A stretch of 62,000 nt of DNA from NCBI GenBank assembly GCA_002633005.1, contig NMRA01000098.1, forward strand, positions 433,435 through 495,434. The letters run 5' to 3'. Source of the stretch: Phoronis australis (taxonomy: Eukaryota; Phoronida; Phoronidae). Within the stretch, counting starts at the first letter, position 1. Every line of letters starts with the position of its first letter. The translations under genes were made by a program, and so were the position numbers. Positions 21,440-36,400 of this stretch are shown here, in pieces. Below the pieces are notes generated by a model. That model searched no databases and was not told the DNA's origin. It saw only the letters and a program-made list of their open reading frames with translations.

Positions 21440-24400
21440 CTGGCCAATGAAATCAGACAATCGACGTTTCCTTAAAGATGATTTTCATCAACATTTCTAG
21501 GTTACTAAAAGTGTACGCTGGCCATTAGCTCATCTCGAGTGTACATTTTGTGAGTTGAAAACGCTGAAAATTCGGTAGACATGCAAACCGATTTCGTTAA
21601 ATTCACTGACCACAAAAACGTGTGTAAACATCAAAAAATCCACATGTAGCACTGGGAAAGAAGTTATAATGAGCAGAAACAGAATTTCAAATATCAGAAT
21701 TTTCAATAATGGTGGCTATTAATTGCATTAATCATGCAAATTTTATCATGCAACAACCTACAAATGGTTTCATTTAGAAACAAGAAACATGGGGGCAAAT
21801 ATCAATATAATTAGCCTGTAGTGCCTGATATCAGTAAGCACAAGTAGAATTTTTAATCATGGGTGCTTTAATTTGCATAATCTATGAAAATTCTCGCCAA
21901 CATAGCTCCATTAAATTCACTGACCAAGGGTGAAAACATCAACATAATCTAACTGCAGTGCTTGGTGAGGAAGTTAAAAGGAAAAATAAATTTTTGCATA
22001 ATGGTAGTCTTAATTTGCATGAATATTTTAAAAAATGCTCAAGGTTGTCACAAGCCAGCTAAAATGATTCATGGGTAGTACCACCAAACACTTGTGGGTA
22101 CCCCGGGCTACTGGACAATTAAGGCTATCTTAACATTTAAAAGATAATGAACATGTAACTGAATTGAAACCTTATCTTACTTGGAAACAAGTGAAATCTC
22201 TTTTCATTAAAGTATGAAGCACCAATTAAAAGGAATGCATTGTCATTCTTAAGTTGCATACCATAGCAACCATTAGACGATGTTTAGAGACATTGCGGGC
22301 ATTCACCATTCCCTTCATAAAACACTTCAACCATGAGAAGGACCAATTTACTGCCAATTACTTTTGCTATAATTAGTGAAATTCTTCTGTTGAAACTATC
22401 TTCCTTTCCCTTCGCATACCTCCTAACTCCCATCCAATCCCATCCCACATTCCTTCCCAGTTCAAACCCTTTATCGCCCGACCACTCTGGCTCCTGACCT
22501 TGCAACTCGACTCAGTCCCTGCTCTCTCACATCATATTTCCTTCCTCATCACCTCAACAACCTATACTCTCTCACCGTCCTTCCATCCCAATGCCCTGTC
22601 CCCTGTTCCCATATCTCCTCTCTCCCCATGCTGAAGCCCCATCACCCTACCATTCCAAACCACCACCTGCCTATTCTAAATCTTTTTTCCGATCCCAAAG
22701 CTGTCACACACCTCCTGCCTTATTCCACCTCCACCTCTCACTCACCGATTCTCCATCGCCACTTTGTAGGGGACGTGTCAAATTCTGGAGAGATTTTGGC
22801 GAGAAAATATCAGATTGAAATCCGTCTGGAGGTGGTAACGGCCAATCTTCTTCATCACCTTGTGACACACGGTTGGGTTTAAGCGGAGAGAACGTTGAAA
22901 GTTTTGTGTCGACTTTCCTCGGTAAACTGTTTTGTTGGAGTTGGAGAGTGAACGGAGCGCCAAAGTCTGAATGACGGTCTTCATCATGCTCGTTACTGAT
23001 TGGCTCAGGCAGTGGAGGCGGGGGGATGTTCCATTCTGTGTCATCCTGAGAACTGTTACCACTAGCCCTCTTACGCTCAGGGAAATCTGAAACACCGGTG
23101 AGGCATGAAATTCAGTTAACCAAGTCAACTAACGATAGACCCATGAAGTAAACTTACCACTAGAGGCTCGACCAGTTTCACAGCACTTAGCTTGTATTTC
23201 ATCCACTGATTAGTATAAGGACCTGCTGTCATCAGGAGGCCTATTTAGCAGGGAATTTGAAAAATAGCCTCGTGTGTAGTAAAGCAATTTCTGTATTAGC
23301 GACGACTCCACGGTATTAAAGCAATGGATAATATAAATTGATGTACCGTCGACCAAAACTTGTGATTTTTTAACTGTTTGGCTACTGAAATTGAATTACT
23401 CATAAAAAGCTAAGCTCATATATTTTTTTTGCAAAGAAATACAATAAAAGCCAAAATAGATGCGTTAGGTTTTGGTTCTCTGGTACTCGATGATGAACAG
23501 TTTCAGTAACTTTTTGAATCATGGTAGATAATTAGCCTGTGAGTTGTGATGGCAAAAAACATGAGAATGCTTAACACTGGGCTAGATTACATAATAGCTG
23601 GACTGAATGCGCTGTTATCTGAATTTGATACAAAACGGGGAATTTTTGTAATGTACAGGAAACAAAGCGTGATTAAATTTTGTTAATTTTAAATCTGTGG
23701 CTGAATATATTACCAAATTTCCTTTATACCATTTTGAACCTGAAGTCACACTACAACCTATCGTGAACACAGAGCCCATTAAATGTTTTGATTTAAAGAA
23801 GTATAGAATAATGTGAAATCATAACAGATGCTTACAGTTGGTATATTTATTTAAAACGGCATAAACGTTAAGGGCACTGGCAAACACAGCTCCCTTCAGG
23901 TGTGCTGTCTGCATTTTCTGTCATTTCACACTGAGGAAGGGCCAGTAACGTCTGTGACTTTTTAAAATGAATTTACTGTCTTTTGATTTACACCATTTTA
24001 CATCATTTGATGTTAGTTTTTACTATTTTATGAGGTCAAGAACTGTTTTTTGATCTTAATCTGTAATAATAAAATACTCATGACAAAACATGGGTCTGCT
24101 AAAATGAGTTCACACCATGTGTAAAGTTACTATTCCACAAACAATTTTAGCAGCAGACAACAAAATGTTACCATTCAGTGGCGCCCTCTCTCCACTGGTA
24201 TTCAGTGTATCAGCCATAGCTGTAGTGCCGTATCCTGAAACACTTGATTTAGCCTCATCTCCACTTGAAACACCAGTGCCTAAATGATATTGTCATTTTC
24301 ATTTAACTCTCTTTTGAAGAAGATCAAAATACGTCATTTTCCAATAATTGCATGTAAAATCTTTTGGTTGAATAATAGCCAATTACCAATTTATTCTGCA

Positions 24401-27400
24401 GAGCCTTAGCACATATGTGTAGAGATAAACTAAAACCTGAAGCAGGGCAACTAAATGTATTTAAGAGGCAAATCCAGGATTCTCTTATGGGCCTAAAACA
24501 CCCAAGCTTGCATTTTTACAACTAACACCATTAAATACGTTGTGATCAAAATCATTATCAGTACACACTACAATAATTTTCAAAATAAACAAAACAAACT
24601 TCGACAGATTTCTGTCAGATTCTGCCGAACTTGGACTAACTTTTTGCCACAATTACTTGGCAATTGAGTCAGACATTTGTCACAATAAAAAGGTGTCTTT
24701 GTCAGAGTTTAATATGACATTATAGTGCTTATTTCTCAACTGTTTGGATAGTCAACATTTTGTGTGTTGAAACCAATTTCGATGCTGTCCAGTTATTTTG
24801 AGAACTGCTGTACACTGAAATGAAACTTGGCATTAATCAATATCAAATGCCAAGAACACCATCAAACATACTGAGTCCATATCTATTCAAGTTACTGAAT
24901 CATTATTTTTTATTGGCTTTGAATTGTTAGGGATTGAAATTAAACGAGGTTTTACAAGCCTTCGTAAAGTATTGAGTTTTTTCCACAAACAATTTGAGGT
25001 CATTGGCATTTCATTGCCAATGTCTCAGGCTTTTCTGGAGAAGCTGATTAAATTATACCAGATTATTATTATCCAGAAAATCCAAGCAGGTTTGGGGATT
25101 TTTTGTTCCTGGATCAAAGATCATGTTTTGTTTCAAAGCATTAAGTCAGATAAAAATTTGGTTTAACTTGAATTTCAATTATTTGCCTGACTCGAGTCCA
25201 GCAACAAGTACAGAGAAATATTTTTTCACACAGGCATCATAAACTCTATTGAAACAATATCTTTGGGACAAACCTTCAACTGATGCACAAGGAGCTATGG
25301 TTGGCTTTTCTTGACATCTCGTCAAGGCGGGATGTTTCACAACTATGACCTCCTTACGACCTCGTCGAGGGACTTCATTCACTATTGGTTTCCTGATTGG
25401 ACGAGGAATGTCTTCCTCCTCAGTGGATGATTCGCCGGAGTTAAATGAAGGTCGCTTTTTCTTCTTTTTCTTGTTCTTTAGAGATGACTGCTGAGAGCTC
25501 TGTGAACAAAATATAATAAATTCTATTCAATTTCTCATCATGACAGCTACCTGTCAATTTATTTGCACAAACAAATTTTTAAGTAATATTATGAAAAAGA
25601 CAAAATAAGTCTATTGAATAAATGGCTATTAATATAACACTTAGAGCCAAATGGTCATGTTTCTCATATCAATCTGCTACTTTCAAAATAAGTGTAGTGT
25701 AACAGCCTTATTTTATAAATTCTGTTATTTTCTTAAATATAACGAGTAGTAATTGTTATTGCTGAGTGGTTAAACTTTAGAAAATAACTCAGTTATCTAT
25801 TCAAAGCCGAACAAACTGAAACACACCATAACAGAAACATAACACTGTTATAACTATGACAGCCTTGGATAAAGTTTATAACATGCTATGGTATCTAGGC
25901 TGTTAAAGGAAATGAACTTATACGTGAACTATAATTCTCCAGCGAGGATGTCCGCAAAAGCGTCTGTCTTTTGAGAATTGAGGTCAGGGACCCCATCTTG
26001 ACATCCAAGATACGCTTACGAGCATGTTTTCTGTTTTCTCATGAATGTGATACCTAATCAAAGACATCATCAATTCAAAAAAAAAAACAGCAACAAAGTG
26101 CTCTCTACGCAATGATTTGAGACTTCAAAAATTTTTAGCAAATACATGACCCACTGCATGTTGCAAAACAAGTGGGAATGGACATTTACATTTCGAACGA
26201 AATCGTCCTCATTAGGGCTTGCAAACTGCACTACAGACCACGAGACAATAAGTGACTTCTTACATTTCTGGCTGTCAACCCGTTTTCAACACCTCAGTGG
26301 ACACCAACTTTTTTCTGAAAATTCACTCGAAAACTGCATTTGTGATATCTAGGTCGCAATGTTTGTGTCCTCGTCTAACGGCAAACAAGGGAACTGGATT
26401 ACATCTCTCCACAGATTTGAATCAAAAATGGATCTCATCTGCGCTCGAATATGACTTTCTGCGCAACCATCAACATGGGTAAACTTCAAACTTCAATGGA
26501 CACCAAAAATTTTTCACCAATTTTTCCAATATTCAGCATACTGCAGCTACAGGTCTATCTTTTTTGTCGCAAGCTATCAGCAAATTGCGGAGAAAGCCTC
26601 GCCCCCCAAATCAAAATTCCTCAGAAAACCCCCTTCTTGAGTGTATTTCTGTGGGGAATACCTAGCTGTCTGCTGCGCATGCCCACTGCCCATGTCAGTT
26701 ATTTCTGGCATTGTCACAGCAAAGCTAGTCCAAAACATTAAATGAAAACTTCTTTTCAAATACCGAAAAGCAGTAAACATCTGCGATAAGAATATTTTCC
26801 AAATCCAAACTTGCATTGTCAGCGCCGATTGGATTATACACACGTGTATTGAAATACAAACGAGTGAAATGCACATATTCTCAAAAGAACACAACAGTTC
26901 CATACGTGCACGGTGGTAAAGTCTCCTACCTTAGACGTTGTGGTGCTGCTACTCGTTGCCGACCTTCCTGGAACACTGCCATTTGGAAGACTGTTGACTG
27001 TCTCGGGCTGGTCCATTAAAGGTGCCCGGCTCTCATCTGTAACAGGGGAGACCAATATGTAAGGAATTAAAAACAAGATAAATCACTGAGAGAAAGACAG
27101 TTCAGACACCAATATAGTTTGTACGCCTTTTCATATTCCGTGTGTATGGTTTCAGCTGACTGGCCTGATTTTTCAGAGGCTATTTAGCATGAATTTCTTT
27201 AATTGATCAAACACCCTAATTAATCAAAATTTGCCCTTATTTCAAAAATCTAAAGCCAAGAAATGAATTTTTTTAAACGATGTGTAAGTGAATTATACTA
27301 CGTACAGACTCAAGCTTAATTGCAACCCCAAACAGAAACAATTACACAGCTTTATTGAACATTGGCCAGCATGGTTTTAGGATCATCTTCTGCTGCCACC

Positions 27401-30400
27401 TGTTGGCTGATTATCCAACTACCAGTGCAAACTTCTTTTGTCAAACAGCTCTTTTGTGCAGAACTCAGTGAATTCCAACAGACATTGTCATCACATAAAA
27501 ACCTCATAAAACAACATTAGGGAATGAAGTAAATGGAGAATAGGCAGTAAAATTTCCAATATACGAGGCGCACACAATTGGTAAAAAATAGCGCTTTAAT
27601 CCACTACCACTTAGCGTTCATTCTCCAGGAAACGTTCATGCAAACTATCTTGCAATCTATCAGTTCGTCTCAAATTGTTCGTTATCTGGTAAAAGGACAC
27701 AATGTTCGATCTTTATTAACACTGCAATTAACTCCTGCTTAAAAATAACACTCAAAATAGATAAAATCACAGAAGTGGTAGGTGGCTTCAGGCAACCTCT
27801 GTAGCAAGAGAAAAAATTGGCGACACTCCTTGACACAAGATTGCATATTCAGCTTTTCAGAGGTAAAGTAAGAAGGAATGCCAAGTTCACAGGAGCTAAT
27901 CACATTGGAGAAACCCTTAAGAAGCCCCCATTAGGCACTTGGAACAAACAAACAGGCCTGTATCCAAAACTGCAGCAAATAGCCCAGCTCCCTACCTAAT
28001 CTCTGGATCAACAAATTGCTTCAAATCTGAGCAGATTCTCTTTTCACCAATTAAGGATAATATTTAGTTAACAACCTGGCTATAATGACCCACCATTAGA
28101 GTTAATCTGTTGTGAAATCAAACAGGGCTGTAATGACTGCATGGGTTTGTGTTTACTCTAGATTCTTGTTATGTAATGGGGTAGGGAGAGGTTGAAATGT
28201 GTATTGTGTGGTCTTGGTAGGGTCAATGTAGAAATGAGAACTTGGCTGTATGTGGATAACAATGATGTAAAGTATAATATAAGTTAGAAAATTCTTATAC
28301 ACCAGTACAACACATAATAACCACACAAAATGGCGCTTTCCGATCATGATGGCAAATAACGTTAACAGCAAAAATTCCTGGTGATAACTATTAGGGGATA
28401 CAAACTGGAATTAGCCACCATATTATCTTTCCTGCTCCTCTCATTCTCGGTCAAGACGGAAGGCTACACTGAAGATGAGTTTGGTATCTGCCTTGTCATC
28501 ATGACTAGAATTCTAGGTCAGTTTGTTTGAGTACTTTTAGCATGTACTGAACATGCATGATAATTGTGTTTTGTTTTCTGGTGAAATGTGTACTAGACTA
28601 TCCAAGTTAAATGTTCATAGATTGTAAACAATGAAAAACCTGCTTCCATGTAAGTATGAGGACTGATCCAGCACCTGTACAGTTGATGAATATATTTCAA
28701 CCGAAGTTTAAACTTTCCAAATTTTTTTCATGAAAATATCCCTTATTTGCGCAGTGCAAGAATTTCTTTTAAGCAACAAACTCCAACGCCTATCCAAACC
28801 CAGTTCATTCATCACCCAGGCAACCACTCAAAAATACTGTGAAAATGGCAGTTAATGAATCCAGCTTACAGTGATAAAAAAGCCTGATCATGTTCTTAAC
28901 AAATAAACAAATTCCAACCAAGCTGGCTGAAGACACCAAACTAGTTCTCAGCAAGCCTGAGTCCATCTTAACACCCGGATGAAACAGGACCCGTGACACG
29001 GTCCACCTGATTTTTACCTTTCTCATCAAATTATTCAATTATTTAACAATTGCTTCCAGTATTTCTGGGAAAAACTACTTTTCACAATCATTGTAGGCGT
29101 ACTTTTTCTTGAAGCAGATCGCTTATTAGTGTTACGCAATTGCTTAATTATGCAAGAAGGTTTTCATCTTAATGCAGTAATGCTTCATCTGGTAACAAGA
29201 CGACGGTAGAAAGAGGATATACAATTTAGAATTAAATATACATTAATAAGTAGACACTTAAATGAAGCATTCACAAAGATAACAAAATGTATAATTAGCA
29301 TCTTATTTTATTCAGAAAGATAATTTCGGCAAATTGTAATCGATACGTGATGCTTTCATTAGAGGTTTGTGCGAATACTAAAAGCAAACTTCTCCGGATA
29401 TCTACAGCGCCCGTTAACCAGATAAAACACACAGAGAATTAATCTCCTTTTTAATAATCGCTGGGAAAATGAAAATTCAGCACAGGTGAGGATTAACAGG
29501 TTTAAATGATTCTTTTACCTGCCTGGCTTCAATAACATTTACACCTTAGACATTTAGCAACATCAGGCACGAGTAAGCAAAATGAACAGAGGTGGAAAAC
29601 CATGGAATACAGTGGCTATTCAGCAGAAACAAGAAAAGTTTACATTGATAGTGGTTATTATTCTTTGGCAGGAGAAAGGAGTATTGGTATAAAGGTGTTC
29701 ATAATGGGTCGTTCACTGTTCATTGGGAGGTAATTCGACCGTGCCAAGCTGGAGTATAAGACGGGCTAAGTTGTTGAGAAATTCAACACGACCTTATGTT
29801 TGTTTTACCGTGACCCCATTGCATGCAGCAGCCTCAACAATGAGGCCAAGAAACATAAAGAGAATCTGAAAATATGGCCAACTTCTTTCTTGATACACGT
29901 TTTACTTTTTGTTATACATTTACAACAGAAAATGCAATTTATAATATACAACCATAGTTCAGAAAGTGTCAATACATTCAGATGCCAAGACAAAACTTGG
30001 ATATTTTTAATTTGACAAAGTCTAAAAGGTCATGTATACCATTGTTTATATGCAGTTTTTGAGGCAATAGTAGAGAGGTCCCTCATCTTGAGAACCAGTT
30101 TGATGCCTATTATTCAGTAGAGGAAACTGGTTCTCAAAATGCAGCACCCCTATATCTGACCATTACCTTCACAAAACAACCAGAGAAAAGGTGCTTTTTG
30201 TGAAGACATCATAGGCTTCAGAAGGATCTTAGAAAATTTAGGCTTGACACAAAACCATGGCAACTAAATGAACTATATTCAAATGTCTACTGAACAAATG
30301 TATAGTGTTCTTTATCTAGACATATATGACGATACTGCAAAAAATACGGAAGAACTAATCTTTATATTTCGAATTAGAATTAACTACCATTACTCCCAGT

Positions 30401-33400
30401 GAAACTTCAGGCACTACAACATCGCAATCCACTAGCTATTTCAGTGTAGCAAACCAGAAGATGTTTCTAGTGACCAACCTACTGTTATCTCTACACTACC
30501 ATTACTGAGTTCCAGTTAAAATCTGCATTGTCACCACTTAACTCACCAACAGTAGATTCAATAAATGTGCACCTAAAATAGTCCGTTGTGTACGTATTAT
30601 AAACATGTTATATCTCATATGTGACGATGATTGGGTTATCATATCTCGATTCATGATATGCAAATCAGCTTGCATGTCATGAATGTTGATGTAACAACGC
30701 ACAGTTATCATCACATACATTGTATAACATAATTAATTACTAACACAAGACAATTTTGGAACCAAAAAAAATGTAAATGGTGTATTATTTCTGATTAAAA
30801 TATTTCAGCCAACAAATTGCCCAATCCTACATGACAGATAGTTTCCTGAATTGCTTAAAACATTTCAGCCAAGAAATTGCAACAATTGTATGTGACCCAA
30901 CTATGCTGAATAAGCCGAGGACAACAATTCATGTCACCTACTCTAGAGAACTCCTGTTTTGACTTGTGTCATGAAGCTAATATTAATGAGGTCAGGGGGT
31001 CAATTTCCGACATTGTGTCACTAATCGCTTCTTACGCCACAGGAATTCACCATGGTTTTTATTAAACAAAATTTCTCCCGGGGAATTATGCATGAAAACA
31101 TTCATTGTATATGGAGAACTATTAAAGCAACAGAAACATACGAAGGACGATTGAATACGAGTTTTTGACACGATTGTAAATAACATCACAAAAGAAACAC
31201 AACGAAAGGAAAACAAAAATGACAAAGAAACTTGTTTATCAAATAGTTGCCATAAACTTAGATAAAACACATTGCAGGCATGAGATGACCAGAATATAGG
31301 AAGGATACATGTGCCATAGAGGGGTACTTAAAGGTTATTTAAACAGGTGACAACAGAAAGTACAACTGTAGAAAATGTCCAACTCACAATTATCCCCTCT
31401 GGCTACTTTCTTTGCAACCTGTCAATCTTATTGGCAAACTCGTAAACATGGCTCGGTAAAAAATGAATAGCAGCCTAGTGTCAGGGTATACCTGAACTAA
31501 ATGAATAGCAGCATACTGTAAGGGTATACCTGAACTTTGGTAGCACTTTTGGTGTATGTTCTTTGTAATTATGTAAAGGATTAGGAAAAAGTTGTTTTCT
31601 ATACTAACAAAAACGTCTGTGGAAAATCTGGTTACTTTTCTAGCAATCTAAATGATAATGAAAAATTCAAGAATTTCCAAATGCTTAATCTAATAAAGTC
31701 TATGTTCAGGTAAAGGAGTGGAACAGATATTTCAGTTGTGTGATGTATGATAAATATTTTACTCTGTGTTTCAATAACAGCCAACTTTTCTGAGAGAGGA
31801 ATGGTCAGTCTCATTCAAATTTGACTAAAAAAGGCAGGTCGGATTTATTTGAATCTTTCAAATGCTATGCTTTATACCACATCAGCCTGGAATAGCCAAT
31901 ACAACCATTAAATAACCCATTTAGTTATTCAACGACGTTGAATAACATTTTGGCAGGAAACCGTGGTCGGTTTCGAACCTGCTCCGCAAGAGTTTCCAGT
32001 TGTCGACTTTACCACTGTACCACACAGCAGATGACGTCATCGAACGTGATAAATGAGCATGTGCAACAATCGCAAGTTCAACACAAGGCATTGCACACTA
32101 TGAAAAATAAGACACACATTTTCAATAAAAACATCTTTAATTCAACAAAATTTATGTCATTTTTTCTCACTTGTAAATCATCGATCTCCAGTTTGAATGC
32201 GAGTAACGTGTAACGTATCGTCGGGATCCTTTGCCTTGGATATTAAACTCAGTAATCAGTGGTAACCTACTTTAGCAGACGACATTTTCATGATGGAAGT
32301 TTTCAAGATGTGTAGTAAGCTAGAGTAGTTGCTTAAATATTATTTTGCAGATTCACTTTAGTTCTATTTTGTTTCAATTTTTATTTGGTTTTAAGTAAAA
32401 CATCATTTTAACAAGAAATACTCGGCGTTTCTTGAAAGGTCACAACCTCCGACCTCAGACCTGTGACATAGAAAGTATTTTCAAAAGCCGAGGCGATTCG
32501 AGAAAGGTAGATCGATTCATTGCAATGTTTATCATTCAGAATGTTCTCAGTCGTTATCCCCCTCGTGGATTTTGTAGAATTATCACCCAAGGGGCGCTAG
32601 CCCAGAGGGCGATAATTCTCTAAAATCCATTCGGGCTCTAGATTACGGGGATAATGACTTCGCCATGTAATTATTATTATTATCCAAAACACTGTTAGGG
32701 ATTGTCTTCAAAATGTCCCACTTTTGTATGAGAGAATACCAGAAATATTATTTTTGTTTTTTCATGAAAAATAAATATTTGCATGAAACGGAAATGTGTT
32801 TTTGAGATTTCATCTCTAGTCATTTCTATCAACCAAAATTTGGCCATCTTATTGATAAAACATTGTTTTGCTAGCAATGTACTTTTTTCTGAAATTCATT
32901 AAAAAGACATTAATTGACATATGACCCAATAAATGTCAGACTGGTAAACAGTCAAATTCTACCGGCTTTCTTCTTTTGGAAATATATACTTTTACTGAGT
33001 TTAAAGGTACAGTTTTGAAGATATTTACCTATACATGTATATTACACAATCTTATGGGCAAGGTTCTACATAACCTAAATACCAACAATACCAGGCAAAA
33101 GCTTACATTATTCAATTAGACAACCAATTCAATTTTGACTGCTCATAAATTCCTCTTTGGTGAAAGACTCCCACTGTCTAGACAGGAATGTTTTATACAA
33201 CATATGTGTTCTATAGCTTCAGTTCTTATTGATGGCATTGCACATTGATAACCAGATAACCGCCATATTGAATAACCGTGTTGTGACAGTTCTTCAGTAG
33301 TTTCGGAATTACAAAAATTATCATTGTTTTTCACAGGCAGATTACCTCACTACCAATTATAAACTTTGCCAAATGCAAATACACTCAAATCTCTTCAAAT

Positions 33401-36400
33401 TGTGATACAGTATGGCTGACAAGTAAAATTTAATTTACACATTTTTCCAAGCAACATAAGTAGCACACAGTAAAATCTATTTCCATGTTCAAGTTTTGGA
33501 CCACAGCTACCAACAAACAAAGTTTTGAAAAACTGTAGGCATTCACAACAATGTTCAAATGACAGTTACGTCACTTTTTTACCAAAAATGGCAAGAATTT
33601 AGAGAAACTTTGCCAAATGTTGCGTTAAGACATCCAAAATATAGAGACATTGCAACTGGATGAAGGAAGTTCATTGCTTAACTGATAGCTGGATTTAGCC
33701 TCAATTTTGAAACTACTGTCGTCTGGAGTTAAAACCAAATAAGAAATTTCAGTAATGTTTTCAAAAGTCAAATCTGAATGGAGTCATTGAACCTGAATGA
33801 TAAGTCAGTAGTGAGGTACATCTCGTTAACACCTGCACGACCATACTTTGTTTCTAATACATGGCCACATCTGATACATGGCCATATATCCGAAGACTTG
33901 GGTGATTTTGCATTTTTGCGACTTTTGTTGCACCAATGTAATGCAGCCCGGACGCATGTAACAAGTCACCATTGCAGTCATTAGTCACAATATATAAGTC
34001 CACCAATCATTACTAGTCACTGGTATTATGTGACCCCTCATCACTGGAAGCATGATCCCACGTCTGACCACTCACTACTTGGTGCATTGGTCTCAGGTTA
34101 TTGGTCATGACAGGAGTCAGGGATATGGGCAATAGTCACCTACAGTGGCCCCAGATTCAGAGAACCAGTTTGCTGCCTGTTATTCAGAAGAGAAAAGTGG
34201 TTCTCAAAATGTGGGTTATGTGCCCGTCTTGGTACTATTGGTGTATTCAATAGTTTCTTTGCTCCACAATCCACTCACCTCTCAGACTCGGCCCAGCAGT
34301 GGCCAAGTTGATGTTGAACTTGCGTTTCTTGTGCCAGCAGTGAATAGCGATGCCAGTGGCAAGAAGAGAGATGAAACAAGCCAGTAGCACGAACAGAAGG
34401 AGGTTACTTAAGGTTGCATCGGGGTCAGCAGCGCCACCTTGGAACTACAACGATCGAGAAACATACGAGTCTATGAAAGTTTTGTGCTGTGTCAACTTCT
34501 GTCTTGTAAGTGGTTTTTACTCAACAATAAGTGTATTAGTGGTCATTGTGCATCAGCCACAAACGCGACCTTAAAAAGTCGGCCTGTTCTGACCAATTGG
34601 TCAGTTATTTTATTGAGAGCTATTTTGGGACGGGGCGCAATTGGCTTATTAGGCCAAAAATAAAGCCTATAAATCACAATCTGATCACAGCATTGTCACC
34701 ATACACGATTACGTGTGATTTTATATGACTGTTGAGAAATATAGTAATAAAAACAGCCAACCCTTGACATTGTGCGAAACGGTATGTCCCAAGATAATAG
34801 TCATATCGGCTAAACGGAGCTCAATATACTACGGTAGTACGGCATATGTTAGCTACACTGAGAACAAGTGGGGTTTCAATTATTAAAAAGAAGATAATGT
34901 CAAAGTGATGCAAAAAGCCTAACAGACAATTATCTGATGTCTGAAGCAGAGAATGTTAGCAAAACACATACCACTTCACACTAAGTACATGTAAATATCA
35001 AATATGCATGTTATAAGTATTAATGACAAGTTAGTCAAGACAAAACTCTTATAATAGACACATGTACAGAGAAAATACATTAGAACAACATAAGAAAATT
35101 TCAAGGTACAATGTTTATACCTTGCATGCCATTGTAATGTGAGTCCGGAAGCTTTGTAATTCAGAACCAAAATCTCAGTTAAGTCAGAACCAACAACAAA
35201 AAACAGAACTTTTCCTTAACTTAAATGGCGCCCCACTTTTCTTTATCGCTTGCCAGAATGCATTTTTGGCCCATATCCAATGTTTTCAGTTCCCAAGCCA
35301 ATTAGAAGAGGAAGGCTCACAATACAATTCCCTCACATTTTCGTAAATGTTTTTTGTAAATGTAACGGAAAACATGCATCAGCAACGAGAACTAATATGT
35401 CTACTCACAACCTAATGTTACTATAGTTACTACTTCATGCACATATACGAATATGTTTAGATTAGTAAAACCTTCTTATTTCCAGCATTAATTAACCAGG
35501 TATTTCAAGCACAGTGTTACATAATCACGATGTGTAAACCATTACCACTACAAAATTCCATTAGTGTTACACAAACCAACTGCAACAAGAAAATCACAAG
35601 CCATTCATGCTGGATATCTTGAAGCCTCTTACACCAATAATTAGGTCAGTTGAACTGGATAATTAGGTCAGTTGAAGTCATCAACTTCAAAGCAGAATAC
35701 ATCAAGTGTAGGGCAGCCAAACTGGCCTCAGAGGCTAATCAATGAACTCCATTAGATAGATTAAGATGAAGTGAAATAAGGATGCGATAAGGCCGCAGGA
35801 AAAACATTTTTTTTTCAGTGCTGCCTAAGGCTTTGATTAAATAGTCAAATCTTAGTCCACACTGACAGCATTCTAGTTTAATGTCAAGCGACGCATTGGT
35901 TTTTGTCCCCCACATATTTGACAGCCACTTAATCCTCTACTATGCCTTCAAGTTCGACTGGACCTTCAAGGACGATCTTTTTTCAACTGACCCCAAATTT
36001 AGCCCAATCAAATACAAAATTTGACGATAACACACAAGCGTGCATTTCGACTAGGCATTAAATAACCCCCCCATGCACAAGAAACAATACACCCAGGGTA
36101 GTGACAGACTAAGCTCCCAGGCAGTGAAAGAATGTCCACAAGATTTAAGCAGTAGACATTTCACAGCTTGCTGCACCAGAAGGGTATATTACTAGTTGTC
36201 ATATTCTATACGAATCCTTAAGATGGCTTCATTTTTAGAACGATCAGATACACCTAGTGGTAGAACTGTACTTCACCAATAGATTTGTAAAGTACCGCTG
36301 GCATTATTTTTATCAGGAACGTTAATCTAAGGTGCTTTTGTTTGTAGAAGAACAATTACCACACAGAAATTGGACACTAGCTAAAATAAATTGATATATG

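Larger units (their letters stand above)
27037..34278. other. Gene B intron 4
   Basis: 7.2 kb between the transmembrane exon and the first tail exon. It holds only the small repeats, palindromes and SINE head listed separately. I see no embedded gene. Confidence 0.6.

Noticed and set aside
22591-22882. Plus-strand Pro/Ser-rich frames
   Set aside because: Produced by the C/T-rich tract and by the antisense of gene B exon 8; no start context or splice support.
26016-26741. Overlapping plus-strand frames between gene B exons 5 and 6
   Set aside because: No acceptor and donor pairs and no recognisable protein features; likely an intronic repeat remnant.
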